Positions 11,008 to 20,986 of a stretch of DNA of 64,000 bases are shown here, in pieces. Every line of letters starts with the position of its first letter. The stretch's first letter is position 1. The notes under the pieces are model-generated. The model was not told the origin of the DNA. It ran no database searches and worked only from the letters and a program-made list of their open reading frames with translations. The position numbers and the translations under genes are program-made. This DNA comes from Stereocaulon alpinum. Taxonomy: Eukaryota; Ascomycota; Lecanoromycetes; Lecanorales; Stereocaulaceae. The stretch spans positions 1 through 64,000 of the forward strand of contig JAEUBA010000031.1 of assembly GCA_018257865.1 (NCBI GenBank), written 5' to 3'.

Positions 11008-11913
11008 ATGAGCCCCACACATAGCAATATGCTCGAAGGGCAGGATAAGAACAAAGTCCTTGTCACCTACAATATTATATGGATGTCCACGACTACTGGA
11101 AAGAACGAACGTACAGCGGGCCGTATCGAGATAGTGCCCGTACAACACGAAGTCGATGGCAGTGGGCGGCAACCTCTAGACGAGGTAGAGGAGGATCTAC
11201 GTATAAATACAATGGACGAGGGCTCGGAAGACGACCTGAGCTACCAGTGCACGAGTGCACCGGACGACGAGAACACTGTCTCGACGCAGACCTCATGGAA
11301 CATACCTTGCATCGCACACTTCTATTGGGGTGCTTGGAAGGCTGAGTTCTACTGCAATCTCAATCCCCACACTTACACCTTTCCATCGGCAGAGGACGGC
11401 CTATACCCGTTTGCCATTCGAGGCATGAACGAATGGATGGAAATGGCATTGACAGGACACCCAGTTACTGTACCCAGAATTGTCTGTGCCTCACCGGACG
11501 ATCATGGAAACACCATGCTAAAATTCGAGATAACGTGGAGACAGCAAGGATTAGCAACGAACACATCCACACTCTATGCAAAGCGGGTAACTGGATCAGA
11601 GGATTGGGAGTTGTCCGAGACCGAAAGCCACAATATCCACGTTCCTAGTAATACCCATAACACACAACTCATGGTCCCACAGGTAGCCCAGATGCAATCT
11701 CCTGGTCCAAGGCTTGCAGACCACGACGACGAAAGGCTTAATCAAAGTCGAGGCCGGGTGACCAGAGGTTCTCCTCGAGGGAGAGGAGGCAGAGTAAGCG
11801 GTGCCACAGGGCGAGGGGTCTTCAGGGGCAGAGACGGCTTTCGCGGAAGAACCAGGGGAAGGGTTGTTCGATTAGGAGGGCATGGTCGTGGTGGGTCTCG
11901 TGGTTTAGCTTGA
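11008..11913 (+). CDS. Orphan protein with an RGG-rich tail
   Basis: An intronless frame of 301 residues. The N-terminal two thirds contain a Trp- and Tyr-rich segment (IPCIAHFYWGAWKAEFYCNL and the following 90 residues) that I do not recognise. The last 55 residues are dense in RG and RGG: RGRVTRGSPRGRGGR, then RGVFRGRDGFRGR, then GRGGSRG. Such tails bind RNA or are arginine-methylated in known RGG proteins; that role is inferred here. No signal peptide or membrane segment is present. The gene lies downstream of the glycosyltransferase on the same strand, with 285 bp between. It could be a rapidly evolving or lineage-specific gene. Confidence 0.6.
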   Translation: MSPTHSNMLEGQDKNKVLVTYNIIWMSTTTGKNERTAGRIEIVPVQHEVDGSGRQPLDEVEEDLRINTMDEGSEDDLSYQCTSAPDDENTVSTQTSWNIPCIAHFYWGAWKAEFYCNLNPHTYTFPSAEDGLYPFAIRGMNEWMEMALTGHPVTVPRIVCASPDDHGNTMLKFEITWRQQGLATNTSTLYAKRVTGSEDWELSETESHNIHVPSNTHNTQLMVPQVAQMQSPGPRLADHDDERLNQSRGRVTRGSPRGRGGRVSGATGRGVFRGRDGFRGRTRGRVVRLGGHGRGGSRGLA

Positions 11914-12199
11914 AAATCAAACACATCAACACCACATGGTGCCTCACTAGAGCAACATGTGATTGGTTGCCACAACTCAATGCATTAAAAATTAGCTTCA
12001 GCAATCCTTTGCACCATCTTCAAGACCGAGCTAGGGAGGTCTTGCACACATTGCAAGTGAATTTGGTACTCGAACTGCCGATCCTGCTCTACAAGTATTT
12101 CAAAATCATACCCAGCATTGCATTCGCTTGCTCCAACTAAATCAACAAGGAAACGCTTGCCTCCCAAATACATGTTGCCATATTACCCCTAAAGGGCCA

Positions 12200-13052
12200 T
12201 CACTCTGTCCCTACTTTGTCTGGAGTCTCAATGTCGGAGATGTTGAGAGTGGGTAAAGACAGAGAATTTACACTTCTGACCTTGGCATTGATCTCGGAGT
12301 CGGTAGCCCAAACAAAAATCCCCATTGCAGCTCTATCGCCTATTCCATCCACAAATAAAGTTAGCCAACCTTTCAACACGCCCGAAGGCTCTGGAACGCT
12401 AGACGTCTCTTACCTATCGCAACCCATCCAGGCGATCGTGTCTCGGTGCATTCGTTTTCGAGATTTCGACCAGCAGCCCAGATCTTCTGATATGTACTAA
12501 CGTCTCTTGGTGGCTTCGGATAGGGCCCCGTGTTCCCTGGCAACTCGCCTGGGCCAAACCATTCCCGCATCATGATTGTCAAAACACAAGTGTCTTCTTG
12601 ATGTCAGCTTTCCAAGACATGACCACGTCACATTGGTGTAGAAGTTGCGTACTGACTGTATATTTTCTCGGCGTCCTTTGCGTTGGCAACTTGGTCAGAG
12701 TCTGCGAAGCGCCTGGGGCGAGGAATTCGAATCGTTGGGTTTTGTGCGCCATGGTCTCTTGCATGTACAGGCGTTGGAGAGCGGCGTAACAGTCCTCGAC
12801 GAGCCAATTGGGGGAATACCACGATGGCCAGTTTTGGGGAGCTGCGCAGTTGCTGTTGCTGGCGCCATTGCTGGCTGTGAGGTTGGTTGTTGCTGATGCG
12901 AATGGCGAGGCTCCTAAAACGCTTGCCGTGCTGCTGTCCAGGTTTGGCCCATTAAGCGGAGTGGGTGTCGAACGCTCGCAGGCAGAAAGATGAAGAAGAG
13001 CGAACCATAGTAGGACTTTGCTGAAGCCCCTTGTTTTACGTTGCATGTGCAT
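12200..13052 (-). CDS. Small secreted protein of a fungal family of unknown function
   Basis: Three exons are proposed: 13052-12653, 12596-12414 (or starting at 12593) and 12369-12200, giving about 250 residues. The N-terminus MHMQRKTRGFSKVLLWFALL followed by HLSAC is a signal peptide. The mature protein has a Ser/Thr/Ala-rich stretch. A folded part follows with WPSWYSPNWLVEDCYAALQR, PRKYTV, TCVLTIMMREWF, then DVSTYQKIWAAGRNLENEC and GIFVWATDSEINA. Paired Cys residues suggest disulfides. The splice joins restore blocks conserved in this Dothideomycete-type family as I remember it. Secretion is well supported; function is unknown. An effector or cell-wall role is possible but not shown. Confidence 0.7.
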
Positions 13053-13824
13053 TATCGTGAGACTGGAGTGACGGTTACACTCTGAGCAGATCTGGAATTG
13101 GAAGACACATAGCGATCAGAACCTCCAAGCCTTTCTATGTTGTGTTGACGTAAGATGCTATTGTGAATCTCGATCTTATCGCTGCTTCCGCTGGCATCCA
13201 CGCGCCTGACATGTCCCACGTTTTCTCTCCGATTCGTAGAGAACCTACAGCACACGCTATTACGTCTCGTTGTGCCGATAAGCCAGTCAATGTTTATGGC
13301 GCATTGCCGATTCACGATTGGCGCTTTCCTGACAGCCGCCAATTTTCCAACATGATACAGTCATTGCCGAAAGTATTCAGGGCACGCATATGCAAAGCGC
13401 TTCAAGAGGAAGCGGGTTCATAAGTTTGATATGCAGAAGCTTGAGTGGTGGGCGGAGTGAGAACCTTGTCCGGAGTACATGGTGGCTGTTACCGGGTTTC
13501 CACATCTGAGAGGGATATATCGCACCTAGATTGCACGTAGCCCGATAGTCAAGACACGTGTGTGAGAGGAAGAGAGTCTACTTTCGACATTATCCTAAAA
13601 ATTCGAGAGTACAGAAGAACAAGCGTCAGAGACAAAGTGACTTGGTCCCACATAATAGCATTGACATGATCCAGTAGCATCCGTGGCTTGTGTCATTTCA
13701 CCTGATTCAGATGAAATCATTCAAGAAGCTCTTAAAGCATATAGCCTCGATGACTTGAATATCAGCCTATATACATCTGGTACATAAGCAGAGCCGATAC
13801 CTGCTGGCTTAGACACAGAACTTT
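13053..13824. other. Intergenic, no gene recognised
   Basis: Contains an 86-codon plus-strand frame (13163-13423) with no family features. The region is the promoter side of the secreted protein gene and the 3' side of the amidohydrolase. Confidence 0.5.
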
Positions 13825-14844
13825 TCAACGGTGAGGTCCTAGTAGACCATTGATTCCAAAGGGATGGCGAGAGTCAAGTGGAACACCATGTTTCCTTTCC
13901 AGCCTTGCAGCTGCTGCCGGGAACAGAGCAAGCACATTTCGGCCTATTGCATTCCGTTGATCTTTCGTCAAACCTGCATAATCTAGAACGGCTTTCTTAT
14001 TCGCCTCCATAGTGGACTCGGTAGAGCATGGTACACCACAGTCCGCACCATATACAAGATGATTTGGGGGAACCATGAGCAATGCTGGGGCGATACCAGT
14101 CGGAGCAGTTGCTGCGGTATCAAGGTAGAGCCCTGCAAGCTGTTCTCGAATTTCCCTCTGAGTGATCTTGTTTGGGTTGGGAACCCAGGGCTCAGTCCCA
14201 AGTAGCTTCAGACGACCCGATAGTACTGGAAGTGCGCCCCCACAATGTGCCAGTATGAAACGAATCTTAGAATACCTTCTGAAGATGCCTGCGTAGAGCA
14301 TGTCCACCACAGTCCGAGCTGTTTCAAAGGCGACTTCGATCAATGGACTTGGTCGACCGAGCGAGGCTGGAGCGTAAGCATCTGGATGGATGAATACCAC
14401 TGCGTGTCTGCGATTCAGCTCAGACCAAACATCGTTCAGGCTGGAGTCTCCCAAGTAGACCCCGTTGTAGTTGCATGTGACTGCATAACCATCCGCGCGA
14501 AGCGCATTTGATGCTCGGTCTATCTCGGCCATTGCTGCAGCAGGGTCATTGGTTGGTAAGGCGGCGAGAAGACCAAACCGTGATGGATATTTGGCCACGA
14601 GAGAAGCGGCGTAGTCATTGGAGTCTTTTAGCGCATCGAGTGTTTTAGGGATGTTGCTGAGCATTTGCATGGCAATTCCAGTCTTGTCAAGATAGGAGAG
14701 TGTGGACTCGGGCGTCCATTCAAAAGGTTCCGGCACCATGAATTTCGCTTCCCGCATAGCATGCCATCTCGCCTCTCGATCCCTTGAAGATGTAGGAGGC
14801 GTGAAGTGCCCATGAACATCAATCCAATCACCCTCCATAGTCAC
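13825..14844 (-). CDS. Amidohydrolase of the ACMSD / 6-methylsalicylate decarboxylase type
   Basis: An intronless frame of 339 residues, the usual family length. The metal ligands can be read: DVHGH near residue 9-13, FIHPD near 150, LAHCGG near 200, and GADCGVP near 270, whose Asp is the expected last ligand. The family decarboxylates small carboxylic acids or hydrolyses related rings using a divalent metal. The closest fungal relatives I know act on 6-methylsalicylic acid or uracil-5-carboxylate-like substrates. No polyketide synthase lies in the window, so a detoxifying or catabolic role is as likely as a biosynthetic one. The start MTMEGDWIDVHGHF is well placed because the metal motif begins a few residues later. 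Confidence 0.85.
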   Translation of the reverse strand: MTMEGDWIDVHGHFTPPTSSRDREARWHAMREAKFMVPEPFEWTPESTLSYLDKTGIAMQMLSNIPKTLDALKDSNDYAASLVAKYPSRFGLLAALPTNDPAAAMAEIDRASNALRADGYAVTCNYNGVYLGDSSLNDVWSELNRRHAVVFIHPDAYAPASLGRPSPLIEVAFETARTVVDMLYAGIFRRYSKIRFILAHCGGALPVLSGRLKLLGTEPWVPNPNKITQREIREQLAGLYLDTAATAPTGIAPALLMVPPNHLVYGADCGVPCSTESTMEANKKAVLDYAGLTKDQRNAIGRNVLALFPAAAARLERKHGVPLDSRHPFGINGLLGPHR

Positions 14845-16168
14845 GCCAAATCAATTCGGTGAAGATGAATCGTCTGGACAGCATGTATGGCAGATTCATC
14901 TCTTAACTTACTATTGAGTTCAACATGTGGAACTCCTCCGGCACTCCATGTTGACTGTGGCGCAAACGCCGGTGGCCCGACGAGCAGCTTACGTCACCGG
15001 AATGTCAAAGTGATGAAGGTACCTACCTTATTCTTCAGTTGAGTTCCAGCATAATCGAAACAGTCACTTGTTGGTTCCAAAAAACGAAAGGTTGTGTGGA
15101 CTTATCTTATGTGCTGCGCCTTCTTGTACAGATGTGGTCAGCATTCAGCAGGCAGCTGAAACGGAACCAGCTCGCACTTACCACATGATCTCACACTTTG
15201 TACAATAAAGATTTCTAGCAAGGCTGTGCCTTGAAGAACGTGAGCGGAACACCCAGGTTCTTGATGATATTCGTGTCAGGGGCAGGGGTGAAACGAGGTG
15301 ACGCCGCAGTGCAGGTTTTATCCCTCCTGAGGCACTGCTGAGTCCTTACCTAGAGCGGATACAGACAGCAGCCTGAAGATGTTTTGGGAGGTGGTCGATT
15401 ATCACCGAACCCGACATCTCAAGATGCAAGCGCTTACGAATGTGTGTTGGCTGCTGTCTTAATTAATCTGCCTGATGCTGTTTCGTAATCTCGCCACTAT
15501 TGGCTGCAGCTGGTTAGCCTAAGATCTCGGGAGGTACCGCCACCAAATACGCGCCCCGAAGCCAAGGCCTCCATTCGCTCGTTCACCCACCCCACCTTTA
15601 GCCTGCAATTAGGGGCGGTGTTGCCTCCGGGACAAAATCCCACCCCTGGCATTCCCGCGTGCGTGCCCAGGATCACTCCAACCACGAATCACATGCGAAT
15701 AAGCTGCTCTTTACAACGTTTCACATTTCCAGTGTTGCAAATCTCATGTGTCTCATTCGTCGATTTACTATGCGCTAGTCACGATCTACCGGCAACTATT
15801 TCTCTTCCGACGAAGGTTGTTTGTTTAGGGGTTGCCTCCGTCAGCTTGCTTCAAACGAATCAGCCCCATCGTTGCAATCCCTCAGGTAATCCTTCCAGTC
15901 CATTCACGGCGTACGTGGCTTCGTTGGGATTAGCGGAGCAAGCAGGAATATGGCACGATGGCTCCAGGCTCCTTATGCCGCCTTTGGTTCAAATGTACAA
16001 TAACCCTAAATTCCTCATGCTCATTATTGCTCGTTTTTCCTTCATCGCTTCGTCCTGTCTTTTCTGTCCTTCCCGAGCCCATTTGCTGGCAGCCATTCAT
16101 TCAGTCATTCATTGTATCTGTTCCAACCCACACATTCATTCATTGCTTATATCCGGTCTTCTGGCAAG
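14845..16168. other. Long divergent intergenic region
   Basis: The upstream region of both the amidohydrolase and the secreted barrel protein. It is pyrimidine-rich towards 16150, as is common before highly expressed fungal genes. A 211-codon plus-strand frame (15618-16253) overlaps the start of the next gene out of frame and has no family content. Confidence 0.5.
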
Positions 16169-17357
16169 ATGTCTCTCTTTCTTCTCGCCGTTATCCACTC
16201 CCTTCTTTTTCAATTTGTTTACTCGCAAAGCTGTACAGCTGAGACTGGTGTAAAATTCACCTTCTACGGTTATCCCGACGGTAACAGTGATGTGACATCT
16301 TTTGGGTGCAGTGGCAGCTCTCCAACTGGGCAGGGGAACAACGGTGGAACTGCTGGAGGTAGGACATATTCGATTGTGAAGACTATGATCGAGGAACCAA
16401 CCTGACGATGTGCAGGCAGTGGGACCTATGCCGACCCGGAAACTTTTGCAACTGCCCTGACGAACACCAAGTTCACGAATTGTGAGATAGTCTACATCCC
16501 TTACTTTCAGAAATATTTCCGATATAATGACCATTGCGTGCAGTGCGGTAAGTCTCTTCCGCTATGCCCCACTAATCTGGTATGCTGACCCCTCTGCAGC
16601 CACCGACCTTGCTAACGGATTGACCCACCTCGACCTCTGGATTGGCTCAAGCACCAATGGTGGCCAAGCTCAGATACTCTGCGAAGAGACCTTCGGTGCT
16701 CTCCAAGACCAAACGATCATCCTCAATCCGCCAAACAACCTACCAGTCAATAGCGGCGCTCTCTGGGACGGCAGCACCTGCCACAACAGTCCATCTGCTG
16801 GCATGGTATTCCCCAATCCCAAAACCGACGGTATCTGCTCTGGCGGCTCCTCTTCATCCGGTGGCGGGTCTCCGGCTCCAGCACCAGCTCCATCACCCAG
16901 CCCGGCGACAAGCACCACTGTCCCAACTACCACGCCCGTGACGTCTACCCCGGCAGCCGTCAACCCGCCACAGCAGATCAAGGCTGATGTCAACCCCGCC
17001 ATCTCACCCGCATCTCCGCCATCAATTGCACCAGCCCCAAGTGTCCCCGTCAATGAGAACATAGTCGTAGCACCTGTCGCTGCTGCCCCGTCACCACTCA
17101 TACCCACCACACTCGTGACAGCAGTCTCAAAACCAACCCCATCCCCATCTCCAGCGCCAGCACCAGCCGCAAACGGAGGGCCTAATAAGGGAAAGACATG
17201 GACACCAGGCATCACATATGCGCAACAAATGGCAACCGCCTACGCCGAGTGTGCAACCTGGAACGGATGCGTAGGTGATCCATGCAAGTCCTATGACAAC
17301 TGCGCTGGAGAGTGGGTCTGCATCGCTGGGAAGTGCGCGGATAACAAGCATGGTTAG
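16169..17357 (+). CDS. Secreted double-psi-barrel-like protein with Pro/Ser linker and Cys-rich tail
   Basis: Three exons (16169-16358, 16416-16547, 16600-17357) encode 359 residues. A signal peptide ends near FVYSQS. The N-terminal domain has FTFYGYPDGN, GGSGTYADPETFATAL, CEIVYIPYFQKYFRYNDHC, CATDLANGLTHLDLWIGSS and GGQAQILCEE. This order is that of fungal secreted proteins I associate with the RlpA/3D-like double-psi beta-barrel fold. A linker of about 110 residues rich in Pro, Ala, Ser and Thr follows and is likely O-glycosylated. The C-terminus is a separate module of about 50 residues with six Cys (TYAQQMATAYAECATWNGC to CIAGKCADN). The layout suggests a wall-associated or carbohydrate-binding role. 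No enzymatic residues were identified. Confidence 0.75.
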
Positions 17358-17705
17358 ATATTGTGCATCTATGACGAGATAGTGCTCGATGCAGAAGGTT
17401 GCATTCTACTTTTTCGATTCTTGGGATGGTACGTCTACCATTCACTTCTAGGGGCTTGGGTTTTTTAAGAGAAGGACATGGAATTTGGAAGCATACTACG
17501 ATCGAAGGCCAACTGAGCCGTTCCACTCGCTTATTGCCAAGATCACATGCAATGGGAGGTAATGTTTGCATTACCATTTCTATGCAGGTTCACGCTCTCT
17601 CGATGTCCATGATTGATGCATGTAAACCCTGATCGCTTACCCCATTCACTATGCCCGCTTCATATCGTGCTAGCTTCCACTTGTTACATGGGAATTTCCG
17701 TTGCT
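17358..17705. other. 3' region between convergent genes
   Basis: Holds the 3' ends of the secreted barrel protein and the convergent transporter gene. No other feature is visible. Confidence 0.5.
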
Positions 17706-19129
17706 TCATGCCATTGTCTCACTCGGTCTCTCAAGTTCCTCATGCTTGATAAGTAAATCACCTTTGATGCTGTACAATATCGTATAACCCCAATTGATGA
17801 AGAAGTCGACAAATAAGATCAAGAGCAACGCGGTTGACAAAACGCGAAAGGTTGGGGAATCCATCGCGATTGACAAGGATATAAAGGCCGTGGTCATCGT
17901 GGCTGAGTGAAGTAAGGAGATTAGCAATCCATGCTCAAGGGCTGGATTTCCCGGAGACGTACAAACTGGGAAGATGGTGGTCCACCAGACGAGCGAATAG
18001 CTCATCTTGCGCTCATAGTCTCCCTCCAGAATGCCAATCAGGGCAACGGTGATCCAGAAAAAGTCCTGGCCTAGCAGCAATAATGCGAAGATGACGCCAG
18101 CAACGTCCGCACTTGGCGCTGCCGCGGCGGTTAGAAACGTGCCTTTGTTGTATCCGGCAAAGTCCATCTTGGTTTTGGCAGCACTCCCAAGGAGCTGCAT
18201 TGCAGATGCGCTCTGACCGAAGGGGCCAACCTTGGTTTCTGTGTCAGCACTTTTCTTTTCGTTCAACGATGGAGTGTCAGCTTACCAGCATCATCATATT
18301 AGGATGTTTCGCAGGCTCAGGCCAACCGACGGCCAAGAGTCGTTGAAAGTACACGCCGTAAAGAATGATTGCCAGCCAGACCGCCCAGCCAGCCAGGAAA
18401 TAACCGACAATGATGACTGGAACTGCAAGTCGAGGCGAGATGTCGTGGGAGAGATTGCAGATTAGAGCTCCAGCGACAGCAGCTGTGGCAACGCCCACAA
18501 TGGGTAGAGTTAACGCCGCGGACATGCCTCGGTCGTCGGTCACGTCTGTACGAAATAGTGTGATGAAGATAGCTATGCGTGTAGATTCGTTAGTACTTGT
18601 TGAATAACGGAGTCATAGCTCCTTTACAAGTCGTAAGCATGAATGCCATCCCAAACCACCACATAACGTAAGCTACTAGCGACCAAGCATGTCCTCCCCA
18701 CTCAGCTTTGCCGACAATCAATCCAGTCAAGGCTGCCAAGGTAAGAAAGGTGATTGGCGAAGCGCCATACAAGGCGATCTCGTCAAGTTTGCCCGCCGTC
18801 TTCCGGATGACTACTTTAGGATACATTGTCCAGCGGAGTATAGTTATAATCGAGCAGATGATGAACAGTACCAGATCCAAGATGTACATGATAAAAGTGA
18901 GGACTGGAAGACCTTTGAATTGTTAGGGCAGCTGATGCATGATGATGGCTAGAACTCCAGTATTCATGCCAATGGTGAACCATGCTGGGGTAAAGTTCTC
19001 GATTACGTTCCGCCATACTGAAATACGACTTGTCTCGTGCTTCTGTCTATGATTTTCTGTCCCATTGCTTTCCCGGTTGTGCCTTTCGGGAGAGAGCCTA
19101 TGTTGACCCTCGAGACTGCTGGAGTCCAT
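17706..19129 (-). pseudogene. TDT/SSU1-type plasma-membrane transporter with an in-frame TAA
   Basis: Exons 19129-18628, 18545-18286 and 18230-17706 join in phase to 428 codons. The protein has a hydrophilic N-terminus, FTPAWFTIGMNTGVLAIIMHQLP, about ten membrane segments, and GPFGQSASAMQLLG. This is the tellurite-resistance/dicarboxylate transporter family that includes malate carriers and the sulfite exporter SSU1. A TAA at 18923-18925 stands where homologues usually have Tyr in LPYQF. The frame on both sides is the same, and no GT-AG pair near it removes the stop in phase. Either the gene is dead, or a shorter product starts at a downstream Met such as 18889, losing the first membrane segment, or the base is a sequence error. 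The 82-bp intron at 18546-18627 was chosen because it keeps phase. Confidence 0.75.
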
Positions 19130-19962
19130 GTTGTGTACGGGGTGCCCATGAGGTCACAGACGCCCAACGAATGATTAGTATCAATCAATGTTGACGAGTT
19201 CAATTCATCTCCACATATCCACAAAAGGTGGTACAAGGGTCAAGAGCCAAAGCGAATTTCTACCGGTATTCTCGGAATATACCAAGAACAGCAGAGTACG
19301 AGACAGCGGAGGTTCCCGCAACCAGCGAGAAGAACAGAAACCATACCAAAAGAGAGAGCTAACGACCCCTTTGAGGTTCTACCGTAGCTCCGCTGGATGA
19401 CATAACGGCTATGTCATTGGCGAAGCCAAAACTACCTTTCCGGTATACCCAGGATGGCGAATTGCCAATGGAAGTGATCATTCTGCACGCTAGTCAAAGT
19501 TCGACTTTCATTAGCTAATGATAATAATAGCTGGCTAACATGAGAATGTCAACGGAGATGATGTCAGGCAACACGGTCATCACTGATCGAAAAGCAACGA
19601 CAGGAAGCAGATATATATATTGGCATCGAGTATATTGGCAAACAGCTTGACAGCAATCGAACAGGTCTATGCGACTCGATTCGTCCGTGGGAAGCAACCT
19701 CGGCGAATAGAAATGCTCAGCCCATCATCTTGGACTGACTATCGAGAACCTCAACATGCAAACGATTCACAAGATCATCATAACAGACAACTGAACCTGG
19801 CCTGAGCTGAATTCCCAGAATATTGTGTCAAGATCTATTCACAATGGTTGAAAACCTAATCATGTTACATCATGTGTGAGATGAGGTTGGTAAGAAGCCT
19901 CGAATACCGCACTCCCAAGATTGACACTAGGCGCTGATAATATATCTGTATCTACACAGAGT
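19130..19962. other. Intergenic, no gene recognised
   Basis: Upstream region of the transporter and downstream of the Cys-rich gene. Only short open stretches without family features are present. Confidence 0.5.
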
Positions 19963-20420
19963 TCATCCGCGATTGCGAAACACCTCTCTCTCAACCTCAT
20001 CGAGTTTCCTTCCACTGATAGAGGGCCCTCTTGCCGGACGCTGCTTATTCCCCTCCACTGATGCCGCAGCATTCTCGGCCTCTTGACCCCAACACCTCTT
20101 TCTCAGCTTCTTCAACTCCGTCTCCATAGCCTCTCCCATATTCACCCTCATCTCAAAACCTTCTTCCCTTCCCAATCCCACAGCTTAGCGTTTTCAGTCA
20201 TCGAATTCTCCCACGAATGGTGTGCCATGATGATTGCAGTTTTCTTCTCACCATAGCAAGATTTACATAAGGGACGGTTGCCTACTAAAACCTTTTCCAC
20301 GACCTGGTGAGGATTGTCCTTGCATGATGACATTTGCGCGTCGAAGTTCTGGCATTGTAGTAGGCGCTTCTTGTGGAGAATGTGACGGCATTGGGAATGG
20401 AGGTGGACTTCGAGAAGGCA
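19963..20420 (-). CDS. Small Cys-rich hypothetical protein
   Basis: A frame beginning MCLLEVHLHSQCRHILHKK contains spaced Cys and His residues (CRH, LQCQ, SSCKDN, LCKSCYG). This recalls a class of small fungal proteins with an N-terminal Cys/His cluster. It ends in a Trp-rich segment near 20148. A second frame to 19963, rich in charged residues, overlaps its end and probably follows after a splice I could not place. A longer start at 20594 in the same frame is possible. I do not recognise a function. The Copia element lies about 360 bp upstream of this start, so it probably separates the gene from part of its promoter. Confidence 0.4.
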
Positions 20421-20782
20421 CATGATTGCCGAGTTACTGGAGACGATTTGGCTGCCTTGTCGTTCTTTCGATGAGAGGTGCTGTGGTTTGGGAGCGAGGC
20501 CACGAGGGGTGCGAAAAGTGCAATATTTGACTGACCATAATCTTAATTCAGCCGGAGTGCAAGTGTGACTGCTCATCAACAATGGCTCTGGCATGTGTCA
20601 ATGAGCTCGTGGGGTACAAAGCCTTCACCGAACAAGTCACACAATGCTATTCTGACACCTATCATGCTTTGTCGAGAAGTCCGACGTATTTGATAATCTA
20701 GGACTCAATGAAGACAATTGAGACAAAAGAAATGTGGAATGGATCGCTGTGTAGCTTTGCCTTGAAGAGCTGGATTAGTTTC

Positions 20783-20986
20783 TGTCGGTAGAACCTAGCT
20801 GCTAGGTTGTACCGATTAGTAGGTGCTTGATCCCCTATTACCTGCCCCGGACAACCTGATTAGCAGGGTGTCTATTGGGCTTGGTAAACTGGGGATTGAT
20901 TGAATCTAGCTAGCTAAGCTATGGTGTTTTATCTAGGAGTTGGCGCTAAGCCGCTAGTTGCGGAGCGGAGTGACGTTATTCCGACA
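20783..20986 (-). repeat. Copia LTR, left (3' LTR of the element)
   Basis: A 204-bp direct repeat of 25963-26166, with a T/C difference visible at 20947. It keeps normal CA and TG usage. The preceding five bases, GTTTC (20778-20782), match those after the right LTR. Confidence 0.95.

Noticed and set aside
13163..13423. 86-codon plus-strand frame
   Set aside because: It has no recognisable motif, signal peptide or splice context. Insufficient support.
15618..16253. 211-codon plus-strand frame
   Set aside because: It overlaps the start of the secreted barrel protein in another frame, has no family features, and reads as upstream pyrimidine-rich DNA.
18590..18627. Transporter model keeping the codons KGAMTPLFNK before a 51-bp intron
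   Set aside because: That join leaves the next exon out of frame. The donor at 18627 gives an 82-bp intron that keeps phase.
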